From: Linnemannia schmuckeri
Taxonomy: Eukaryota > Mortierellomycota > Mortierellomycetes > Mortierellales > Mortierellaceae
Direction of reading: 5' to 3'
DNA length: 64,000 nucleotides
Assembly: GCA_029449235.1 (NCBI GenBank)
Contig: JANATG010000011.1
Coordinates: 1,704,001 to 1,768,000 of the forward strand
Below the pieces are notes generated by a model. That model was not told the origin of the DNA and made no database searches. It saw nothing but the letters and a program-made list of their open reading frames with translations. This document shows positions 1-11,181 of this stretch, one piece after another; position 1 is the stretch's first letter, and each line of letters begins with the position of its first letter. Both the position numbers and the translations under genes were made by a program.

Positions 1-1174
1 GGTGCGTGTGTATGCCCCCCGTCTCCTTATTTGTGTGCAGTAGCAAAATGGGGATGGGTATGATCCTTAGGTAGGAGACACACGTAAGAGAGAGAGAGAG
101 CGGGGTAGGGGGGAGAAAGAGGGGGGGGGGGAGTAGAGAAATGGGATAATGGGTGTGGGAGAGCCTGAGTCTGTACAGGAAGTTGTGTTGTGTTTGTGTG
201 GGAACTACGGTCGATTACCGCGGCGAATGTGCTCACTTGGTTCATCAAGGGTAATAGGGTTTGACTGATTGATTGCCGTGTGATCACACAACGGAGCGAT
301 GAAAGAAGAAGCGAAAAGTCAAGAAGGAGAGGCTGAGAAAAGGTAAACCCACACCATCATCATCATCATCCTCATCATCGATCGCCAGAAAGACTTCATT
401 TTATTGTAATATCAGATGGGAATGGGAAATGGATACAAAGAACGGATAGTCGAGAAAACTGGTAAGTGAGAAATACAACAAGTGGCAATGCACTTGTAAA
501 TAATGAGAAGCGGGAATATCATCGGGCTATGAGTAGGTTCAATAACATGGAGGCAAGTGAGTGAGTGAGTGAGCATCGAGAAAATGAAAAAAAAAAAAAA
601 AAAAGGAGAGCCAAAAAAAAATACATTTTTTGTGATGGGCCAATCGTCGGATTTCTCTTGGGCGTGTGTTCTCCTTTACAGCGGGCTGGGCGCAACTTGC
701 TACCCTCCGCTCCCTAATGACTGAGGACCGGAAGGGCAAAAAGGGAGGAAAGCAGGGCAAAAGAGCAAAAAAGGCCATTCTGTCCACCCGACCCCACCTT
801 TTCTGTTTTCCCTCTCCCTTGTTCTCTCTTCTTCTCTTGACTGACGAACAGTCTCTATTCTTCCTTTATATATTTTTACCTTTTTCTCCTCTCTTCTTCC
901 ACTTCTCTCTCTCACTCTCTCTCACTCTCTCTCACTCTCTCTCTCACACACACACACTCTCTCTTCTCTTTCCTCTCTTTCCATTTTCTTCTCCTTTCCC
1001 ACTTCGCCACCAACCTCTTATTATTATCCATTTACACACACCACCACCATCACTCTTCTTCATCTACTGTGCCCTCTCTTGCTTTATCTCCTTCATTCCT
1101 TCTTTCATAACTTCCCCACTCACTCTCTTCCTTGCGCTCACCTACTCTTTCCAACAACGACAAACTGAAGACAG
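1..1174. other. Upstream intergenic region with simple repeats
   Basis: No supported gene. The stretch holds a GA/G-rich tract around 88-135, an ATC trinucleotide run around 352-378, an A18 run near 586-604, and from about 780 to 1130 a long pyrimidine-rich tract with CT and CA microsatellites (about 900-965). The tract lies directly upstream of the arrestin-like gene on its coding strand and probably covers its promoter and 5' leader. Open frames here are low-complexity translations of the repeats. Confidence 0.6.
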
Positions 1175-3860
1175 ATGCTCCGAATCGCAAAGTCTCTTCC
1201 TTTCTTCGCGGCCCAGGACGAAAACTCGCCCCAATCCTACATCTGCCCGACAAACGGCTTCTCCATCTCTGTTCCCACCAGACATGGACTCGACAACTAT
1301 CATGGACCGGGAATGATTTTCCAAGGACAGCTGAACCTCCAGCTCGTCAAGGCTATCCAGTCACCCTGTTTGCTTAGGGTTGTTTTCACCTGCCACTCGA
1401 CCATCCCCGACTCGACCCCTGCCTCGCCTACCTCAGAGTCCTCTCACACTTCCTCTAACCACTCCTCGAGCATCATCAAGGGTCAGAATGTTTTTGAGGT
1501 CGAGCATATCCTTGTTCAGGACCAGCCTCTCCAGATCAAGCGCCACACCTTCATGTTCAACATCAAGTTCCCCCGCGTCAATTTCCCTGCCTCCATGACC
1601 GTAAGCTCTATCTCTTTGCGTTATTTTTTCTTTCTTCCCGCTTCCTTGCTTTGTCACAAACAAGCATATCCAAAAGAAGGTTGTCATCATTATTCCCTCA
1701 TGCTCACTCACTCTTTCTTTCTCTCTACTCTTAACTCTCGCTTCTCCCGCTCTCCCATTTTTTTTTTCAAACTCGTCCTCCTCTCTTCCTATCCATCTCC
1801 CCTTCCTTCATCGGACATTACTATTCTCCTTTCTCTCCCCTTCTCTCCTCCGTAACTTTATGAATTACAATAGGATGGCGATCGCGCATTACTGTATTCT
1901 ATTCACTCCGAGCTTACGTTTGACTTGACGCCTGGAGATCCAGCCTCAGAGGCAACTCTCCTGTCTTCCCCTGTCCATCTTAAGTACTTGCCCCTTGTCC
2001 CGACCTGTATCCCACAGCTCCCTATTATTGAGATGGCGCAGGTGACTGAGCCAGTATCAAACAGGGTGCTTGTGAAGGCGTGCCTTGAAAGTCCTCAGCG
2101 CGGGGTCTGTCCTGGTAAGTTAAAAAAGTCTCGTTTTCTGACTGACACCTAAAAAAATGCTTAATTTATAAAGTGAGGAAATGGGAGTCAGTGCTTGTCT
2201 TATTCTCTTCTTTGGATGTGTCTGTTACTCAACACATATTGTGTGTATGCTTTTGCATTGTGTGCTGACCAAAAGAGTTTGTGCGGGTGGACTTTTGTTG
2301 TTCCTTGCGCCTTCCTGTTTTGAACAAAGTGAGATCCCCTCTCCTTTGTCCTCTTTTCCCGTTATTTTTACATCTAATATTATGGCTTTTTTTGCCCCGT
2401 CTCTGAATCCACACCAGCAAAATCTTTTGTCTGTCTATCTGGCTGTCTGGGCCCTCGCCTCATTTTTTTTCTTTCCTTTTGTTTTTGTTTGGCTTGCAGC
2501 ACGCAGCACGGTGGACAAGGAGGGAGGACAAAGAATAGGACACGGGCAATGATGTGATGTGGTGTCTTGTTATGCTCTCTCTATCCTACACGTTTATTTG
2601 TTTACACATTGTTTGGTTTTGTTGCTCATTGTTATTGTCATTTTCCAAAGGTTACACTCGCGACTCACTTACTCACCCACACACTCACTTACACTCACAC
2701 AATCGCCTATTTATCGACCCTATGTCATCAATTTATGCCTAATAGGAGAGTCACTGCCCCTATCGTTGACAATCACAAACTCGTCCGACACAGACCTGAC
2801 CACAATCCATATCAGCCTCGTCAGGGTCATTACATATCCATCAACACACTGCTCAACACTCACAGGCACACCACCACTGGACCCCGAACCCGTTACAGTC
2901 CACTCCGAATCTATGCCTATCACCCAGATTGTCAACAAAAACAGCAATTGGATGGAGTCCATCGAGTTCAAAGTGCCCTCCAACCTCGGACTCGTTCCTA
3001 CCACCAACAAAGTCATCACCCCTCTTTACAAAGTCGATTACTATCTTTCCGTCTCGGTGCCAATTGCTAGTCGGAGCAGCGGACTGGCCAGTTGGTTCAC
3101 ACCTGCAGTCAAAGCACCTCCGCCAGTCGATATTTCTTTGATTCGTAGCCCAACTGGAACAACAGGAAGCACAGGATCTGCAGTAGGAGGCGAACAGCAA
3201 CCCCTGCAGACACGGCTGGGAACGCGCAAGCCCTCGATCGAAAAGGTCATCAAAGTGAACCTGCACATGGATAGGATCACCAACCTCAGCAGCACTATGA
3301 AGTGGCCCAGCTTGATCCAGTTACCGCTGATCCCCGTTATCATTGGAACCGTGCCTTATCACATCACGGAGAAACAGCTTCGGTGGCCCATCCCCAGCTA
3401 CTTGGATGTCATGGACCGGCCGCGGTTTGTTCGTGATCGGTTTGAGGAAGAGATGATGCAGCACCTTGAGAGTCTGGAGACGTTGATTGTCGCAGGAGAG
3501 GAGGATGAACGGGAGATTGACGAGATTATTCAGGCGGCCAGGAAATCAGCGTCGTCGGGCGAGAGTGACGAAGAAGAACAGCGTGCAAACGCCCGGATCC
3601 CGATGCGCTTCAGAAGCGGATCTCAGCCTCGCCAGAGAGAGCCCAGTCTACCCTCCATGGGCCTTGACACCCCACCACCATCACCGCCGACCAACTCTTC
3701 AATGGATCGTGCTCACGGCCGGCCCGGAGCACATACCCTGCCTAGAGTAGGTCGTCGATCGATGAGTCCCAAGGCGAGCGGGTTGGGCAAGGGGCTCTTG
3801 CTCGAGATGCACCAAAGCAAAATTCAACAGCAGATACAGTCTGAACTGGCTGGCATCTAG
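1175..3860 (+). CDS. Arrestin-like (alpha-arrestin fold) protein
   Basis: Exons 1175-1600, 1874-2114 and 2746-3860 join in phase (0, then 1) to 593 residues; donors are GTAAGC and GTAAGT, acceptors AATAG. Residues about 40-140 resemble an arrestin N-terminal sandwich (GPGMIFQGQLNLQLV, then a long loop, then HTFMFNIKFP). Exon 3 continues with arrestin-C-like strands (PLSLTITNSS, IEFKVPSNLG, VDYYLSVSVPI). The last 150 residues are acidic, Ser/Pro-rich and probably disordered. In fungi, arrestin-like proteins commonly act as adaptors linking membrane proteins to ubiquitin ligases. I see no PPxY motif, so that role is inferred only. A permease gene follows on the same strand; a functional link is possible but unsupported. 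Confidence 0.8.
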
Positions 3861-4595
3861 ATATACCACCTCTTTCTTTTTTCCTTTACGTTTCTCCTTT
3901 GTTTAGCATCTCATTTCTTTCTGTTCCAGCATGTACATAGTTCCCCATTAAACAACGACCTCTTTTTTTCAAATGGTTCTTGCTAAGGGTGTCTGTCATG
4001 CAACAAGAGGAGTCAGATCAATACACGACACAACACACACCGCTTGTTCCTCCCTTCTCTGTTACTCCCTTTCTATCTGTCTATCCTCCGTTCAGGGACA
4101 AGGCCTCAAAACTCCGACGGAGGTTTGCTACCTTGCCGTGTTTTTTTCCTTCTGCCCTTTGAGTGGTGCAGCCAACACCTTGGATCTGCGCCGGATAGCA
4201 ATGGATAAATGGTCCCAGCTGTGCAAACTGAACTTTGTTGTTCTCTGTGTGACTTTTCATTCAATTTTTTTTTGTTCGCATTTTGCTTCTCCACTTTGAT
4301 CCCTCGATCATCACTCTTTTTTTCTCCCTTTTCTATCGTCTGCCTTATCTCTTTCTTCCTTTTCCTCTTTCACCCGTCCACTCTTCTACTCCTCTGCTCT
4401 TCGTGTCCTCTACCCTCCACCCACGTTTCTCTCCTCACACGACAGCATCGCGATACCGCATCCTCTTCCTCACGTCTTTGCTCATCCACTCTTTGATCAC
4501 CACACATAAATCTTTTGGTGACAACATTTCACCCTTGAATACATTCTTTCCTTCACCACCACCACCCTTTTGACGCTCACCAGAGCATACAAAAT
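3861..4595. other. Intergenic region, pyrimidine-rich
   Basis: Between the arrestin-like stop and the permease start. No gene seen. It is T/CT-rich, most strongly at 4260-4590, where it forms the pyrimidine-rich leader of the permease gene. Confidence 0.6.
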
Positions 4596-7500
4596 ATGAG
4601 CAAAAAGGCAGAAGCAGACGACCCAGGATCGACAGGGTCCTTAAGCGGATCACTATACGACCAGGATCGAGTTATCCTTGAGCGTCTTGGATATAAGCAG
4701 GTACTTTCACCTCGCCTCACTTCTCTTCACACTTCACCAATCTCGTCCACGCTTCCTTACTCGATTCAGCAAGCAAAAACTCACTCATTCGTTGTAATAG
4801 TCCCTGGATAGATCATTGTCGGCTTTCAGCAATTTTGGAGTGACGTTCTCGTGCTGTTCGATCCTAGCTGGGTTGACACCACTGTATGGAGATGCGCTTC
4901 AGTCTGGAGGACCTATGACCGTCATTTGGGGTACCGTACCGACAACAACTTTTTTTTTTTGCTATGTTCGATCGGGTGTGGTTGAATTTTGTTATCTTTC
5001 GTTTATTGAGAGTGTATGATGATGTGCAACAGATAGGGGTAATATAGATGGGAGTAAGAAGGGAAAGGAGCAAAGTGGGTGGATAGAAGAGACTGTTGCG
5101 CTTGGTCGCTTCGTCACTTCGTTCTTGCTGGATAGGCTGGAAACACAGACGAAAGACATGTCAAAGAAGCATCTTTTCACAACAACAATAGGATGTTCAT
5201 AGTCGAATCGTCTTGTGTTTACTCTTCTTGTCAGAGATCTTCCTCTAACCTGTGTTTCTTTTCCTCCAATCCACGCAATAGGATGGCTGTTGGTCAGTTT
5301 CTTTACACTGATGGTGGGCCTGTCACTGGCAGAGATTTGTTCGGCGTTCCCAACATCAGGAGGGCTGTATGTGTGGACGACACGACTTTGCTCGGCTGCC
5401 TGGGCGCCCATTGCTTCCTGGACCGTCGGATACACCAATTGGCTTGGACTGGTACGTTTTCGTTTAAACAAAATGCAAACACAAAGAGCAAACGAAGACA
5501 ATGAAAAAGGTCATGGAACGGTTGTTGGATTTTCTTTGGACTTCTTCCGCCTCCTTCTCCTTTTCCTCTACCGCCATTACTATCTCCTTTATTACATCCT
5601 TCCTTCTGATAATCTCTTTCTTTTCTTACTTCTTTTCTCAACATTCGTCTCTCTCTGAGCTCCTTTGCGGTCAATCTGCCTACTTCCTGCCTTTGTTCTT
5701 TTTGTACTTGACGAGAGAGTGATATACATGTGTTTCTTTTCAAACGCTGTATTCGTCGATCGACATGAAAAAAAGGGAAATAGAATAGTTGATACCTCTT
5801 ACACCATCCTCTTTTCCTCCTTACCCACCTCCATTCCTTTTCTCCTTATTCAAACCCAAGTTGATATCCTTCGACTTTGGATGCTTGGTGCTGTTGTGTG
5901 CGTGTCCATGGACCTACCCATGGAGGGAGAGAGTGAAGATATTTTTTTACTCCTATACTTGAATCTAACCCGATATGTCCATTTCCTTCCATCCACCCTC
6001 CTCTTTGTTCACCTGCATCTCGTGCCGGCCATGTACCTTTTTTTGTCATTCTTCTTCTGGCACAGTGTGGTAAGTTGATTTGTTTATGCTTTCGAACTGA
6101 CAGAACAAAGAATTCTCATTTACATCAAAGGTCTCGTCTGGAATGATGAATCTAATTCTAATTTTTCCACCCTCACCCACTCACTCTCTGCTCTCTCCTC
6201 ACTTTTGCTTTCACTCAATGGGAATAGTGGCAATCGCGAGTACGGATCTGGCAATGGCCCAGTTCCTGGCATCCCTGGTCTCGATGACCTCGTCCTATAA
6301 TCCCAACACCTATGTGATCTTTGCGATCTATGTCTGTATTCTGCTCTTGCATGGCGTTGTTAACTCGATGACTGTGCGTTTGAACGGGCTCTTCAACAAT
6401 GTGTCAGGTAATGATGGCCACTAGGAATTTTCAAGGTCGATGTTTTTCTTTGGTACAACGCCATCCAAATTCAACCAAGTTCAAGCACTTTGATGGCCAC
6501 TACATGAAAACCTTTTGGACAGCCATAAGACAGGATTCAGGGGAAGGAAAAAGACGGGAATGGAAACAAACCCCCTTGGGCCCAAGAGTCGGCGATTTTT
6601 GTTATCCCCGGACTTCATTTCTGATCTTTCACCCCCTATTGCGTTCTTGATTTCAAATTTGATAGTGTGGTGGCATGTGTTTGGGACAGCGACAATCGTG
6701 ATTGTAGTCCTCGCTATGACGCCGCACCGGCAATCCGCAGAATTCGTCTTCACTACCTGGGTTAACAACACGGGCTGGTCCTCATCCTTCTACGTCTTCA
6801 TGCTGGGCCTCCTCCAGTCCCAATATACCCTCTCTGGCTACGACTCTGCCGCCCATATGGCTGAAGAGACCCAGAATGCTTCCACCGGAGGACCCATGGG
6901 GATCATTATGGCCATCGTCACCGCCAGTTGTGTCGGATGGGTCTTTCTGGTCGGGATGACTTTTTCGATTTCGAACTTTGAGAAGCAGATTGTTGAACCG
7001 GCGGTTGGGGTGGCGTTGTCACAGATCTTTTTGGATAGCTGTGGACTTGGGGTGGCGATTTTCTTAATTTTGATTATTTTGGGAGCGCAGTTCTTTTGTG
7101 GGAGTGCGTTGACGCTAGCTAGTTCGAGGATGGTATATGCCTTTGCCCGTGATGGCGCCCTCGTAAGTCTTTTATATCTTCTCTTGTTTTTCGTCTGTAG
7201 ACTTCATGGCTGACTTTGTTATCTCACAATACTCTAATACGACTTCCTCTTCTCCCATTTATGAATAACCCAAATTAGCCAATGTCGAAAAGGCTACACA
7301 AGTTGAACAAAGAGAAATCGCCCGTGGCAGCAGTGTGGTTCAACATTGCCTTTTGCTTCATCCTCGGCCTCCCTTACATCTGGTCCGAAACCGCCTACTC
7401 GGCAATCGTCTCCGTCAATACCATCGCCTCCTCCATTTCCTATCTCATCCCCATCCTCTGTCGAATCATCCTTGCTCGAGAAACCTTCGAACCTGGTCCT

Positions 7501-7968
7501 TTCAACCTCGGTAGATTCTCGACTTTGGTCGGGGTTGTGTCGAGCGGGTGGATTATTGTGACCTCGGCATTGTTTTTGTGTCCGACAGAGTTCCCTGTGA
7601 CGGCAACGAATATGAATTATGCGTTGGTTCCGTTTTTGGTGGTGATTGGGTTGTGTGTAGTGTATTTTGGGATTTGGGGACGACATTGGTTCAAGCCTGG
7701 AGGGGGCGTGGGGGCGGCAGCTGTTGCAGAGGCAAAGGCAGCGGGGAAGTTGGATGCTGAAGGGGATTTGGAGAGTAGCGGGGATACTGATGAGGATGAG
7801 ACGAGGGATGAAAAGTCCTATGGGCTGGAGCATGTTTATTCGCATACGCCACCTTTGACGTCAGAGTTGGGTAGTGGGAGTGCGAGTGGGTCGGAGTCAG
7901 GGGATGAGGTGGGTTTCCCGGAGGGGGAGGAGAAGCATTTTCGTGAGCTTTCGTATTTACGCCACTGA
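4596..7968 (+). CDS. APC-superfamily amino acid / GABA-type permease
   Basis: Exons: 4596-4700, 4801-4930, 5282-about 5455, 6228-6407, 6666-7162, 7279-7968, giving about 591 residues. The start ATG is followed by a polar N-terminus and ERLGYKQ, the usual lead-in to helix 1 of fungal Uga4/Bio5-like permeases. Family motifs include GLTPLYGDALQSGGP, EICSAFPTSGGLYVW, SWTVGYTNWLG, AIASTD, SGYDSAAHMAEET and SSRMVYAFARDGAL. About 12 transmembrane helices are expected. The C-terminal 90 residues are cytoplasmic-looking, acidic and Ser/Gly-rich. The substrate (GABA, amino acid, choline or polyamine) cannot be read from sequence. Exon 3 has a strong donor (GTACGT at 5452) that leaves phase 0, but exon 4 needs phase 1. 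A donor at 5456 or an unseen microexon would fix this. AATAAA-like signals follow at about 8051 and 8074. Confidence 0.88.
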
Positions 7969-8514
7969 GGTTGGATTGTAGGAAAGTAGTTGAGGTTGAG
8001 GTGGATGTTTAGATTTTTTCCCACTCTTCTTTTTGTGTTTTGTTTTGTCGAATAAATCGTTACAATATTGTACAATAAACTCATCAGTTTGGCGTTTTTA
8101 TCATTTTTGATATCGAGTCGCCTCCCAATTAATTACTTTAAGAATTAACGGCAAAAGCAACTTGACATTATTCTTCCCCGCGCCCTATGATGATTTTTTT
8201 GTGCAATGTGTGTTCTGTTTTATTATGTTTTTGTGTGCGCCTCCTTCGCTATCTCTCACTTTCTTTCTTCCAATGTTCTGAATGATCCCATTTGCTCTCC
8301 TCCTGCGAGTGGCGTGGCAGTTAAGACTCCTGATGCTCAGAATAGGGCAGGCGCGGTCGAAAAAAAAGTGGGCTTAAGGAAGGCGTATATTTTATCTACA
8401 TTTTTTGTGTTTTGTTGTTGATGTTAGTTGGTTGGTTGGTTGAATCCTGCTCCCTAAATGATATCCTGTTTTCATCGTACAAAGATTATCCGTCTTTGAT
8501 ATCCAACAAGAGTT
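7969..8514. other. Convergent intergenic region
   Basis: Lies between the 3' ends of the permease (+) and HUB1 (-). Two AATAAA-like signals at about 8051 and 8074 suit the permease transcript. Nothing else recognised. Confidence 0.55.
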
Positions 8515-9089
8515 TTAGTTGTAGTACAACTCGATGCTCATGCCGTCATGGATCTCGTAGTCGTCCAAGGTAATATGGTCCTTATAAATCGTGTACCTAT
8601 TTTTTTTTTTTCAGATAGAACACAAAAACAGTAGCAACAATGTCAGGTTTGCTATACCAACCGCGTCATTTGACATTTACCTTGCGATATAATATGATAT
8701 GTCAAAAAAACAAGGAAGGGAAAGGAGAGAGGGGAACGTACCACTTCTTGAGAACAATCTTCTCCCAGTTAGTTCCGGTCTGTGCAGCGATCAGCTTCTT
8801 CAAGTCTCCAACCGTATCATCTCCACTATTTGACACGAAAGAGAAAAAAAAATGAAGGTTGTGGTTAATTTGTTTTGTACTATATAAGCAAAGCCAAAAT
8901 AAAAAAGCGAAACTGTGTTTTGATGCCATGAAGAAACAGCAACATCAATGCGGGTCTTTTGCCGATGACTGTAAACGAAATGAGTTGATGATTGCTAAGG
9001 GTCTGTGTTTTAGGTCGAGGAAAGAGGACGTACTTGCACTTGACACGGACTTTCTTGCCGAGACGATCGTTGCAAATGACTTCAATCAT
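8515..9089 (-). CDS. HUB1: Ubiquitin-like protein Hub1 / UBL5
   Basis: Three exons on the minus strand (9034-9089, 8742-8825, 8515-8596) join to 222 nt and 73 residues, the exact family length. Both introns start GTACGT and end TAG. The protein opens MIEVICNDRLGKKVRVKC and continues with GDLKKLIAAQTGTNWEKIVL, then EIHDGMSIELYY and a single final Asn. Hub1 is a ubiquitin-fold modifier that ends in a double tyrosine rather than diglycine and binds the spliceosomal proteins Snu66/Prp38 non-covalently to tune splice-site choice. The double Tyr is present, so the gene looks intact. Confidence 0.96.
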
Positions 9090-9975
9090 GTTTTTGGTGA
9101 TGGTGATGGTTGTGTGTATGTGCGTGGTAAAAGACCAAGAAAATCGCACAGGCAAGCTTTTTGACTTTTTTTTTTGTTCCCTCTCAGCCTTCGCTACACG
9201 TGACCCCTGACATAATTTCTTTCAAAAAAAAAAACCCCGCCACCAAAAATCTATTTTTTGCCCGACCCTGGATGGATGGGTGGCAGGCTGAGAGTCCGGG
9301 CAGCTGGAAAAAAAGCAAGGGCCAGACAGAACAAGGAGAAGAGAGGGGAGGGAAAAAAAAAAAAAAAAAAGGCGTGTGTTTGGTTGCCAACAAAACGTCA
9401 ACTCCGACTTTCTCCCCTTGTGCCTCAAGCTTATCGTCGAAACGGCTATCCCAATTTTTATGCCTTTCCTCTCCTGTCCTGTCCTGTCCTGTCACACCCC
9501 ACCCTTCCCTCTCCTCTCCTCTCAGCCTTAGAGCTTCATCTTTGGCACTAAAACACGCACTACAAACACTACTGAGAGACAGCTGTTTCTTCTCAAGAAA
9601 GTGAGCAAGCAGTTGTGTTTTTTGTTTGTTATTGGTTTTGACAAGGAAGCTTACATTGCAACGACGCAGGTAGAAAAGAATAGACATGTGGAGAAAAGAA
9701 AGCAGGACTAACGGAAACAGGGGCAAGAAAAAGTGGCTGGCTTACAAGAAAGAACAGTTATCAACAAAGAAAGAGAAAACGAAGGGTTGGGATATGCAAT
9801 ACGCTATGCTATTCCTATCGATGAGTTATTCTTGTTTTGTTTGTTTTGGCAAAAAAGAAAAAAGTACAATGCAGAGCAACAAAAAACCACCTTGAAAGAC
9901 GGAAATAAAAAAAAGCTTTTTTTTTTTCAAGTTCTCAATTGCATCCCTGGGTTCCCTAGACAATAAGTTGACTTT
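9090..9975. other. Intergenic region between two minus-strand genes
   Basis: No gene supported. Contains an A-rich run at 9353-9370, a CTGTC-type pentanucleotide run near 9474-9492 and T/A homopolymers. Unlike most genes here, HUB1 has no clear pyrimidine-rich leader on its coding strand. Confidence 0.5.
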
Positions 9976-11181
9976 TCAAGAGACGAGGATGACCTGCATA
10001 CGACGGCCTCGGCTGGCACCTCCCAATCCTCGGACGTTCAAGAACCGGCTCGACTGGACAGCATTCAATGCGTCTAGTGTCAGGGGCATCGGTAACCCAG
10101 TATCTCCGCCACACTTGGTATGTTGTCTGCTGCCGGAAACTCCTGCTGAAGAAGAAAGTGAATGAGGCGACGTTGGGGACGAGGGTGAACTGGAAGCCGA
10201 CGAAGACGACGAAGAGGAGGATGAGCCTGCTTGTGAGAGTGCCGGTGTGGATGGGAATGAGGAAGTAGAGGAGGTGGACGAGGACGACTGGGAGGACGAA
10301 GAGGACGACGACCGACGCTGGGTGCGATATGGGTGGAATGCAGCTGGATGGGTGTTGTTTGATGACGATGATGTAGCCACTGGTGTCACTGTTCCCTTGG
10401 TTGCTGGCGTTGCTGCCGTGGCCGCCTTTGTTGATGCTTGTGCTGCTGCTGCTGCTGTTGTTGCTGTTGATGATACTCCTGATTCTGCCTGCGATGACCC
10501 TGATGCCGCTGTTGTAGCTTGAGAGAGTGGCTTGCGGGTGTGGAGAATAAGGAGGTTGCGAGTCTGGTCATAGACGTTGCTGTTCCTGTAAGTAGTAGGG
10601 TCGCTGGACCAGTGGCTTCCGTTCATCCGGACAGCTCCTCCTGCTGCAACTGCTGCTCCCCCCTGGCTGGCCTTGATTGTATCATCAGCGCTGTTGCTCT
10701 TAAGGAGGAGTGTATGAGACCCCGCCAGTGACAAAGAAGAACCCGCAGAAGGCTCAGCTTTCGAGTCCAACTTGTCAGAACTGTCTGGATCGGGAGGTCC
10801 AAACTGTTGATCGTAGCTCCGAATGTCAACCGCCATCGAGAGCCCAGGGTCGTTCTGGAAACGGAAGGAAAAGACGATTCCCTTTGAGGGATCGTTCTGA
10901 GAGGGCGACCGCCTCGGCAGACCCTTGCGTCGACTCGAGCTAACGCAGCTGGCTGTGGTCATCGCGGCTGGAGATGTAGGAGAGGAAGCCGACGAGGAGA
11001 AGGAGGACGATGAAGTAGTGGTAGCATGGTGGTGGTGATGGTTATCGGATTGTGGAGGAGGGGAAGGGGAGGAAGCGTTAGAGGGGGAGACGGAGGCGGC
11101 TTTACTGTTAGTTGCGCTGCTCCGGTGGGGGTAGGTCGATTGCCTTGTCGACTTGCGGACTGTGGTCTTTTTCTTGGCCAT
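9976..11181 (-). CDS. Ser-rich protein of unknown function
   Basis: A single open frame of 401 residues. ATG at 11179-11181 follows a long pyrimidine-rich leader (coding strand); TGA at 9976-9978. The N-terminus is basic (MAKKKTTVRKSTRQ) and could act in nuclear targeting. Most of the chain is low-complexity Ser, Ala and Thr runs. Non-repetitive islands break it up: GIVFSFRFQNDPGLSMAVDI (about residues 104-123), HWSSDPTTYRNSNVYDQTRN (about 190-210), HPAAFHPYRTQRR (about 277-290) and LPMPLTLDALNAVQSSRFLN near the C-terminus. These islands look like conserved short motifs in a disordered protein. I do not recognise the family; a nuclear or RNA-related role is a guess. Confidence 0.65.
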   Translation of the reverse strand: MAKKKTTVRKSTRQSTYPHRSSATNSKAASVSPSNASSPSPPPQSDNHHHHHATTTSSSSFSSSASSPTSPAAMTTASCVSSSRRKGLPRRSPSQNDPSKGIVFSFRFQNDPGLSMAVDIRSYDQQFGPPDPDSSDKLDSKAEPSAGSSLSLAGSHTLLLKSNSADDTIKASQGGAAVAAGGAVRMNGSHWSSDPTTYRNSNVYDQTRNLLILHTRKPLSQATTAASGSSQAESGVSSTATTAAAAAQASTKAATAATPATKGTVTPVATSSSSNNTHPAAFHPYRTQRRSSSSSSSQSSSSTSSTSSFPSTPALSQAGSSSSSSSSSASSSPSSPTSPHSLSSSAGVSGSRQHTKCGGDTGLPMPLTLDALNAVQSSRFLNVRGLGGASRGRRMQVILVS

